From Dermatemys mawii (taxonomy: Eukaryota; Chordata; Testudines; Dermatemydidae), in contig ML677342.1 of assembly GCA_007922305.1 (NCBI GenBank), forward strand, positions 682,001-746,000: 64,000 nt of DNA, given 5' to 3'. Position 1 is the first letter of the stretch. Each line of letters opens with the position of its first letter. This document shows, piece after piece, positions 55,911 to 64,000 of this stretch. The notes beneath the pieces were generated by a model, which did not search any database, had not been told where the DNA came from, and worked only from the letters and a program-made list of their open reading frames with translations. Made by a program: the position numbers and the translations under genes.

Positions 55911-57580
55911 ATTTTAACTACTAATCAAGCAGTTATTCTTTCACTGTTTGTTTTTCTTTATGAAGAATAAACATTACAGTGCAGAAAGCCATGTTTTTAT
56001 TAAGCAGTCCCTAACACCATGTTTGATGCCACATCATGCAGATAAATGTGAACCCTATGCCACAGAACTTAGAAAGTAATTTCAGATGTGATGCAGCCAC
56101 TGGGGCAACATGTTTCCCCATCTACTTCTTGCTTTTCCCACTGTTCATTACATCTGTGGTTGCCTTGGATGAAAGGAAAGAAAGATGAAGCAGTATAAGG
56201 TTATGGAAAGAATGAGAAAATAAAATATGCTGAAAGCAATGCAGGAAAATATATACTATGTACTATGATCTAAAAGAGAGAGTGTAAAAGTAAAATTAGG
56301 AAGGTAAAGAAAGTATAACAAAGTCAAGAGTATTACCAAGTTGTGTTTGTGTGGTTTTTTTTTTTTTTTTTTTACAGTAAATAAGCCACTTGCGTTAAAA
56401 TTATATACAATTGTTTTATTCATTTATGTTACTGGGACTGCCGGCAAATGTGTCATTAGTGCCCAGAATTGTACTAGATGCTTAATTTTTTTACGTGGTT
56501 GGTAGGTTTTAGTCCTGAGGATAGTGTAGAGTGGGTAATTTTTTATTTTTTTTTAAGTGCTGTTTGTAAGATGCTGCAGAGATTTATCATGGAGATGTTT
56601 GTCTGTCCTCACATCAACTTGAAAGATATTTCCTGTTACCGACAGATCTTACAGACATATATTGTATCTTCATGCTTTCATTTATCTTTTCCAAGTCACT
56701 AACAGTACCACCCTGTCCTACGGGGCTATCAGCTCCCTGAAACTTCTCACAAAAACTCTTGTAATAGTAGCAACTTTGTGTTCTAAAATATATTTAGCAT
56801 GGGTACATAACTTACTTATCTCAGTCAGTTGGGAAGACTTGGCCAGCAAGTGGATGAAGCGAGTAGTATTTGCCAAAACAGTGTCTTATTGATGTTGGAA
56901 AGAGTAATGTCCCTGAAGCAGAAAACCGGTCATTTTAGTATTTGTTATGGATACCAACAAATGAAGAGTGTTTCTTGCAAAAGATAATTTCATGGTTGTT
57001 GTGGGGGGGGGAGGGTGGCATAAATCAGATTATCACAGTTGCTAAAAGCCATAACTCCCACTGATTTCAGTAAGAACTGTCAGTTCACAGCACACCTGAA
57101 AATTAGGTTAGTATATTTTCTTTTTGAGAGACACCGTGAGCAGCTATACTAGTTTTGGAACAATGCTGCACTCCTTCCATCCCCCCACCCTTAACCTCAA
57201 AGGTCAGGAAGGGGCTTTATCTAGGCCAGCAGGGAAAGAAGAACAATGACCCCTTTAAGAATTACCCCTCCCCCCTCACTTTGAGGCAGTCAAAAAGTGA
57301 TACTGTGGCTGATTGGTTGGATAGAAGAGTGCAACATATGCCTATTGACTGCCTTGCACCCAAGGGGAGAGCGTATAATCCTTTCCTTCTGCACAAGAGC
57401 ACTATTCTGCATCTGGTAGGGAGGTGGAGTTGCTGCAAAGTGGCAGGCAGCAGAAAAGACTGCTGTGGTTATTTACAGCCAGGGCACCCCACTGTGCCGT
57501 GCAAGGTGGGTGGTCCCCAGAAGCTTCAAGGTCAGCAGTGGGATCTGTAATGCTTCCTGGAGGTACCCAAACAACTCACT
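55911..57580. other. Plus-strand gene intron, nothing recognised
   Basis: Contains a T run at about 56357-56373. The 131-residue frame at 57155 has no known domain. Confidence 0.45.
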
Positions 57581-58290
57581 ACTATCTGCCCTTAGCATGA
57601 AGAAGCCTTGTCTTCTGATGGGAGTCAGCTCTCCTACTCCACTGGCAACACAAGCATTCCTCTCTAGGCCTATGCAGAGTCTGCTGTTTCTCTACAGGTT
57701 AGCAATAGGCACACTCCAACTTCCTGGAGTGTCCGGCCCCACTGGACACTCACAGCATTTATAGAACTAGTTTTCCAAAGAAACAGTACACCCAAGCTTA
57801 CCAGTTTCACCTCAGATCACCCCTCATGTTAACAAACAATACTTAGATATGTTTATTTTGAAAACAAGTAAAAGTTTATTTAACAAAGTATATCAATTCA
57901 AATGATAGCAAATAGTAATATTTGAAACAAATGGCTACATGTGAAATAAAATCATAACATGCATTCTAGAGCCTAGACTTATTTACTCACTATATACTTT
58001 CATGTCTTATAAAGCGATGCTTACCCTAATTCCTTTCAGCGTTTTACAGCCAGGTTTTGCTGTAATCCATCATTCATGAGACAAGTCATACTGCCACTTT
58101 GCCTCTTTGAAAGATAAAATCTTGCCCCTCTCGTCGTCGTTGTTGTTGTTGCTGTTGCAAACTGTTGTGTCTTGAAGTTATTTGTCTTTTTAAATCCTCA
58201 GGCCCACAGCTGGCATAGACTCTAGGCAGGTGTTCATGGTACTATATGCTGATTGAGTAAGCTCTGAGAAGCCTTGTCTTGACTCAGGTG
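57581..58290 (-). mobile_element. Possible LTR retroelement end, reverse
   Basis: The stretch ACAATACTTAGATATGTTTA, AGTAAAAGTTTATTTAACAA and AAAATCATAACATGCATTCTAGAGCC resembles a repeated LTR-type sequence of reptiles read in antisense (from memory). Ends not defined. Includes a short TCG/TTG trinucleotide run near 58130-58157. Confidence 0.35.
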
Positions 58291-58314
58291 ACAAGTTTTA
58301 CTTCACCTGTTTTG

Positions 58315-58625
58315 GACCGACGGGAGTGCCCCAGGAGTGGATTGGTCCTGGGGCGAGTTTTGTTCATCTTTATTAAGGATCTGGATTATGGGATTAATAG
58401 CACCCTGAGCAAGTTCACAGATGACACTAAAATGTGGGGAGAGGTAGATATGTTGGAGGGTAGGTATAGGGTCCAGAGTGACCTAGACAAATTGGAGGAT
58501 TGGGCCAAAAGAAATCTGATGAGGTTCAACAAGGACAAATGCAGAGTCCTGCACTTAAGAAGGTTAAACAGCAGTTCTGCAGAAAAGGACCTGTGGATTA
58601 CAGTGGACGAGAAATCACTGACCTG
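58315..58625 (+). mobile_element. CR1 LINE internal fragment
   Basis: Frame 58279-58758 reads [39 protein letters not shown] and SSSAEKDLWITVDEK, the same part of CR1 as at 6420-6700. The catalytic FADD is FTDD. Truncated at both ends. Confidence 0.87.
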
Positions 58626-59090
58626 TGGTGGGGAGAAGGGCTGGAACTTCAAAGTGCCCGTAAGATTTCCCTTTTTCAGGATCTCCTCTATACAAAGATC
58701 AGATGTTGAAGCGGTTTTCTTTCCCCCCAATTGTTCAAGAGTTAGCACCACCCTGTAGCACAGGCTACATATTCAGCTGGTTTGCTAAAATGGATTTGTG
58801 GAGTTTCTGGATCCTAGTGGCCAGACATTAGGGATAGTCATAGTAGCCTGCTGTCATGTAATCTGAACATTGCACCAGTTCATGACTTGCTTGGGAGTAG
58901 TGGCAGCAGTCAATGGAGCGTTGGTCCTTGCCACAAGCAGAACGTTACAGATCAAACACCTTTGAGTTAGATTCAGGGCCACTCATATGGCTTCCACTGC
59001 AATGAGAGTGAGTGGGAGGCATGTAGTGTGGTGGAAGCCACTGCAGTTGACAGTCCCAGTCTTTCAGTGAAGCAGGTTTAAACAGGAGTA
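58626..59090. other. Plus-strand gene intron, nothing recognised
   Basis: No exon or repeat ends. Confidence 0.5.
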
Positions 59091-59106
59091 TCTACTTTGA
59101 TTATAG

Positions 59107-59209
59107 AATCAGCCACTGCATGCATCTGACGAAGTGGGTACTAGCCCACGAAAGCTTATGCTTCAATACTTTTGTTAGTCTTTAAGGTGCCACAGGACTC
59201 TTTGTTGCT
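59107..59209 (+). mobile_element. Short retroposed Penelope-like/SINE tail, 103 bp, with 16-bp target duplication
   Basis: Contains GAAGTGGGTACTAGCCCACG and GTTAGTCTTTAAGGTGCCAC. Flanked by perfect direct repeats TCTACTTTGATTATAG (59091-59106 and 59210-59225). Such a duplication shows insertion by target-primed reverse transcription, fairly recent by its lack of decay. Confidence 0.9.
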
Positions 59210-59225
59210 TCTACTTTGATTATAG

Positions 59226-60324
59226 TGCACCTTCTCTAAGCCAATAGAGATGATATTTAAAGGGCAATATATATAAATAATCGTTGTGAAAGGAAAGTAG
59301 GAGCAGAGATAGAAAAGGAGGGTATGGAAGCTAATAAACTAATTTGGATCTGGGAAAGTGAAGATGTGCAGGCGTGCTGTTGGACAGAGATTTGGAGGAA
59401 GACTCAGCAATGTCAGAATATAACAGATTAGTCTGTTGGGGCCACAGCACAGTTGGGGCTCTGGCATGGGCCTATTTGGAGGAAATTGGATTGGTGATTC
59501 CAGTGTGTAAGGGAATTTATAGTCAGCCTGGCCACATTTGATGGGGCTGGTATCACCGCCTCTTATTAAAGTTACCCCAGCACTTCCTATTATGAACTGT
59601 TTTCAGTTGCTTTTAACTTTGCCAAATTTGCCAAACGGCAGGACTGGAATAGGTTGGAGGGAGTGAGCAGAAGGGGGCAGGTGTGTGAGTAATTAGCAGA
59701 AGAGACAGTGGCCATTATTTCTCTGCTGTCTGCTTTTCCTTTTGAAGCAGGTGCCCCAAAAGAACCTGAGGTCTATCACTTGAGCCATTGCCTTAATATG
59801 AGGAAGTTAATAAGTGATGGCAAAGACCTAGAACTATGATTTAACTCTTATTTTTCATTCAGGTTCAGCTAGGTCTCTAGAATCTTGGTTCATTGCAAAG
59901 CAACTAGAACATTTAGGTGTATGCTGGGACCCTGGAGAAATTTATTCAACTCCATTTGAGGACAGGAGAGAGCTCTCAGAAAATCTGGCCTATTTTTATG
60001 TTGAATACTACAATTGATAGTGGTATGGGTACACTGTAGAATGGCATCATATAACAGTTTGGATTGCTTGAGCAACGTGCTTTGTGTTAAGATACTGGGT
60101 TACCAGAATCATGATAGTGAGTTTTAGTTAGGGTATGGGGGGTTGGTCTCAATAAGGGGACAGCAAACATGGATTTGGATAGGGATTTGGGGTTTAAAGA
60201 GCTGCAACGAGAGGGAGAGATCTGACACTGTCAGAAAACCAACTAAGGGATGTCAAGGTAAGATATAGTTTCTGGCAGGGTGCTAGTTATAGCATGAGGC
60301 TTCACCAGTGATGAAGCCTCACCA
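59226..60324. other. Plus-strand gene intron, nothing recognised
   Basis: No exon or known repeat ends. Confidence 0.45.
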
Positions 60325-61800
60325 ATGCTGAATAGAGGGGAATGATCGTGTCCCTCGATCTGCTGGTAATGTCCCTACTTATACAACCCAAAATGTCAAG
60401 CAAGTTAGCCTTCTTGGCAAGAAGGACACACTGTTGACTCATATCCAGCTTTTAGTCCACTGTAGCCCCTAGGTTCCTTTCTACAGAACTGCTGCCTAGC
60501 CACTTGGTCCCTAGTCTGTAGCAGTGCATGGGATTCTTCCTTCCGAAGTGCAGGACTCTGCACTTGTCCTTGTTGAACCTCATCTGATTTCTTGTGGCCT
60601 AATTCTCTAATCTGTCTAGGTCCCTCTGTATCCTGTCCTTACCTTCCAGCATATGTACCACTCCTCCCACCTTAGTGTCATCTGCAAACTTGCTGAGGGG
60701 GCAATCTACACCATTCTCCAGATCATTAATAAAGATATTGAACAGAACCGGCCACAGGACTAACCCTTGGGGCATTCCACTTGATACTGGCTGCCACCTA
60801 AACATGAAGCCATGAGCCTGATGATCTAGCCAGCTTTCTATCCATCTTATAGTCCATTTATCCAGCCCATACTTCTTTAACTTGCTGGCAAGAATACTGT
60901 GGGAGACTGTATCAAAAGCTTTGCTTAAGTCAAGGAATAACAGGTCCACTGCTTTCCCCTCATCCACATCATAGAAGGCCTTTGGTGAATCCATGCTGAC
61001 CCTCATCCCTTTCCTCTGCTCTAAGTACTTCAAAATTGATTCCTTGAGGACCTGCTCCATGATTTTTTTCCAGGAACTGAGGTGAGGCTGACTGGCCTGT
61101 AGTTCCCTGGATCTTCCTCCTTCCTTTTTTAGAGATGGGCACTACATTAGCCTTTCCCCAGTCATCCAGGACCTCCCCTGAGTGACATGAGTTTTCAAAG
61201 GTAATGGCCAATGGCTCTGCAATCACATCTGCCAACTCCTTTAGCACCCTCAGATGCAGTGCATCTGGCCCCATGAACTTGTGCTCGTCCAGTTTTTCTA
61301 AATAGTCCTGAATCACTTCTTTCTCCTCAGAGAGCTGGTCACCTCCTCCCCACACTGTGCTGGCCAGTGCAGTAGTCTGGGAACTGCCCTTGTTCGTCAA
61401 GATAGAGGCAAAAAACATTGAATACATTAGCTTTTTCCACATCCTCTGTCACTAAGTTGCCTCCTCCATTCAGTAAGGCGCCCACACTTTCCCTGATCTC
61501 CTTGTTGCTAACACCTGTAGAAACCCTTGTTACTTTTAACATCCCTTGCTAGTTGCAATTTGGCCTTCCTGATTTCACTCCTGCATCCCTAAGCAATATT
61601 TTTATACTCCCTACTGGTCATTTTGTCCACTCTTCCACTTCTTTCTTTTTTGTTTAAGATCAGCAAGGATTTCACTGTAAAGCTGGTTGCCTGCCATATT
61701 TAGTATTCTCTCTACCCATCGGAATGGTTTGTTCCTGCAGCCTCAATAAAGATTCTTTAAAATACAGCCAGCTCTCCTGGATTCTGGAAGTTCTGTCAGT
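60325..61800 (-). mobile_element. CR1 LINE, long reverse transcriptase part, reverse
   Basis: Minus-strand frames 61542-61339, 61442-60969 and 61060-60599 overlap in different phases and together cover a long CR1 ORF2 piece. They show KEVIQDYLEKLDEHKFMGPD, DLLFLDLSKAFDTVSH (motif A), [20 protein letters not shown] and FADDTKVGG (motif C, intact). Frameshifts near 61060 and 61440 and a stop at 60598 make it non-functional. The longest CR1 copy in the window. Confidence 0.92.
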
Positions 61801-61891
61801 TGAACTTCGTTTTTCATCAGGAGAAAAATTGTTCCTGGTACATGTCCAGAGTTTACCCTTAAATGAACTTGAGTTTTAATAAATCGTGTAA

Positions 61892-61893
61892 CT

Positions 61894-61922
<29 letters not shown>
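61892..61922. repeat. Poly(A) run
   Basis: About 28 A, 5' of it AATAAATCGTGTAACT. It may be the tail of an unrecognised plus-strand retroposed piece. Confidence 0.9.
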
Positions 61923-61925
<3 letters not shown>

Positions 61926-62624
61926 TATGTTGACTGGAGGATAATGTTGCACTGTGTTTTGGTTTCCAAGAGTAATACAGTTAGCAATTTCCTTTTAAAT
62001 GTATGTGTCAGCTGTCAACATAGTGATGTGCCTGATCTCCTCTCTTGCAGAGCACAATTCAATTCTAAACCCAGATCATCTGCATGGCAATGCAACGGGG
62101 CTGCCAGAATGGTGCTCTCTCTTCTACTTTTTAATTCCCTGTTCCTATCCAATACATTTTTATTTTGTTTTTGATCAAGCAGAAACTGCTTTACATTCAC
62201 TAATTTTACTTGTCTTCAGTTAAAATCACTGAAATAATCAGTGTAGATTTTTTGCTTACACACTTATTTTTAGCAAATAAGCTACTTTATTTAACTTATG
62301 ACTTGTCTAAACATGTTGAAAGTATTGAATTTTAAGGCATAACATTCACACTTTGAAAAGGAAACAGTGACAAGTTCAGTCAAAGGAAAAAGAGGAATAA
62401 TTTATAAAAGGAACTGTAGATAATGATGCCAGCCAGTTGTTTTAAAGTGCATCTATCTCAACTTTAATGAATTAGATTTGTCAACAGCATATGTTTTATG
62501 CACTATTTCTAATGAAGTGGCATATCCGCAATGCACTGTACTTTGAGGTTTACTCCATCAAAGCTTTTTGCTGTCTTAAAGTAGACCTTTTTAAATAATA
62601 GATACTAAAAACTACATTTAAATA
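61923..62624. other. Plus-strand gene intron, nothing firm
   Basis: A strong-looking acceptor (CTCCTCTCTTGCAG, ends 62050) is present but no good donor follows. Confidence 0.45.
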
Positions 62625-62810
62625 ACATTAAGGTTGTGACACAAACACCAAATGACAAACTTCAGGGAATTCAAAGTTAAGGCTGACAACTTGTCATTAA
62701 CTCACATTATTGCTTTTTAAAAAGAAGCACAATAGTGTGATTTAAGGACTGAGTGTCAGCTTAACTTTAAATTTCTTGGTTTTTGTTCTCTGGTGTCACA
62801 ACCTTAATGT
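62625..62810. mobile_element. Near-palindromic MITE, 186 bp
   Basis: Ends ACATTAAGGTTGTGACAC and GTGTCACAACCTTAATGT are perfect inverted copies. Pairing goes on inward (AAAGTTAAGGCTGACA against TGTCAGCTTAACTTTA) and meets at a central GCTTTTTAAAAAGAAGC. The whole unit could fold into one hairpin. Class unknown. Confidence 0.9.
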
Positions 62811-63555
62811 CATTTTTTCATATAGGTTTTTGCATTTCCTTTACTACTTATTTCTTTAAAAAAACCACTGTATTTTTGTACCCAAGAGACAGAAATGGAT
62901 TCTTCAGTAGTTTTGGTCTATTTGTTAAAAGCATATTTAGGCAGGAGTTTAATTTTTAACTGTGGAGTAGTAGTGGTATTAGTATTTCCCAATCTACATC
63001 CCAATTATTTGACTGAGAGTTCTTCCCATTGCCACAGCTGATCCAGAGCCTCCAGAAGAAATTTCCATTCCTTTATGCAATATAATTAGTTTTTAAACCC
63101 TCCACAATTCTCACTCATTTTAAAAAAATTACTTGACTAGAAAGAGGCAAGAGCCCTCTTTTCACAAATATTATAGAATATTCAGTTGATGTATGGGATA
63201 TACTGTACTTCTATAGCAAGCAGCTGTAGTCCTTTTTCACCCATGTGGATTCCTCCAAGTTAAATCTGACTCAGACCAAGTTATTGGTCAGAAGATCTAA
63301 GCACGCACTAACAGAAATGAAGAAATGAAAAGTTAAAACTAGCACTGAAGTAAAAAACAACAACAACAAAAAAAAAACCTGTCCAATACCATAAGTTAAC
63401 AATTTATCAATGGTAATTAAGAATTTTCTTTTTTTTATTGGAACATGTTTGTATGTAACATTAAAACATCTTTGTCTTACTTGTGATGCATTTTATTCCT
63501 AAAATGCTACCAGTCAGTAATCTTATTACTTGTTTGTTTTTTGTTTTTTACATAG
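62811..63555. other. Plus-strand gene intron, nothing recognised
   Basis: AT-rich, with a CAA/A-rich run near 63355-63378. Confidence 0.5.
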
Positions 63556-63667
63556 GACTATTGAAAAACTTCTGCTAGTGCTATGTGAACTCAACATGGT
63601 CCCTTAAGAAGTCTGTTAAAGCTGAAGATCACAAGGTGGTGTTACAAAGAAAATCTGTTTAGTGAAG
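63556..63667 (+). other. Possible 5' untranslated exon of the plus-strand gene
   Basis: A strong acceptor (T-rich tract then TTTTTTACATAG) precedes 112 nt that end at a GAAG/GTACTA donor. All three frames contain stops and the only ATG is followed four codons later by a stop, so it would be untranslated. It is not inside a recognised repeat. The donor is weak, so this is only a candidate. Confidence 0.3.
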
Positions 63668-63966
63668 GTACTATACTTAGTACATATGTACCTGACAGGA
63701 TATTTTTCAAGATTGCCCTGTTATAAATTATATACAGTATGTTTATGAAATTCTAGTGTGATAATTGCACATGTATGAGAGCTATGACATTCAAAACACA
63801 ATTCTCCTCCTACTGACCAGAAGCAAAGGAAGAAAGATAGGTCTACATTTTAAAAATTCTATGATGTATAGTCTTGATTAGAAACATCTGACTTATATGA
63901 CATTTTATTTAGACACGTGTTTGGAGAACCTGCAACAGCTGCTGACTTTGAATTTCAGCTTTTAAC

Positions 63967-64000
<34 letters not shown>
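63668..64000. other. Right edge, intron, ends in T run
   Basis: AT-rich; the window closes with about 30 T, possibly the end of a reverse-inserted retroelement outside the window. Confidence 0.5.

Noticed and set aside
57155..57550. 131-residue plus-strand frame
   Set aside because: No recognisable domain; next to LTR-like sequence and without splice or promoter support.
62051..62109. Strong acceptor CTCCTCTCTTGCAG followed by a short possible exon
   Set aside because: The only donor nearby (GTGCTC) is poor, and nothing supports a link to the 48823 donor.
1..64000. CRISPR arrays, operons, phage or bacterial defence systems, rRNA and tRNA genes
   Set aside because: None seen. Spliced vertebrate gene structure and sauropsid transposons explain the window. 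The repeats present are transposons, microsatellites or slippage products.

Overview
This is vertebrate nuclear DNA, AT-rich overall, with one strong CpG island near 48.4-49.1 kb and dense interspersed repeats. The repeat mix is CR1/L3-type and L2-type LINE pieces, a Penelope-like element with a GIY-YIG endonuclease, DIRS-like pieces, a solo LTR, and many hAT-type non-autonomous DNA transposons with 8-bp target duplications. That mix fits a sauropsid, and the repeat families look most like those of a turtle. The species call is inference. No bacterial, phage or CRISPR content is present.

The main gene runs on the minus strand from the CpG island to beyond the left edge. It is SLF1 (SMC5-SMC6 complex localization factor 1, also called ANKRD32 or BRCTD1), a DNA-repair scaffold with N-terminal BRCT domains and C-terminal ankyrin repeats. 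I placed 16 coding exons by reading translation, splice signals and phase together. They join into one open frame of 2281 nt, about 760 codons, from the start codon (45809) to the third visible ankyrin motif (2101). The last coding exons lie outside the window to the left. A non-coding first exon probably ends at 48506.

From the same CpG island a second transcription unit probably leaves on the plus strand: a candidate first exon ends at 48823 with a consensus donor. In human 5q15 the head-to-head neighbour of SLF1 is KIAA0825, so the right quarter of the window (48.8-64 kb) is read as its 5' non-coding exon(s) and first intron. No protein-coding exon is seen there. One possible untranslated exon lies at 63556-63667.

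Nearly everything else is intron filled with transposon remains. Layout: 0-9 kb, SLF1 exons with one CR1 copy; 9-13 kb, DIRS-like debris, a nested hAT MITE and an L3-type LINE; 13-21.5 kb, a long intron with a DIRS-like gag piece and a solo LTR; 21.5-28 kb, a cluster of seven SLF1 exons and a large inverted-repeat element; 28-45 kb, long introns with GC-rich hAT elements and an L2-type LINE; 45-48.5 kb, the first SLF1 exons, nested MITEs and the Penelope-like element; 49-64 kb, CR1, Penelope-like and hAT copies. I found no new gene system. The points most worth a second look are the short SLF1 middle region, the shared promoter, a large inverted repeat next to an SLF1 splice donor, and a short internal segment that lies in opposite orientation in two copies of one MITE family.
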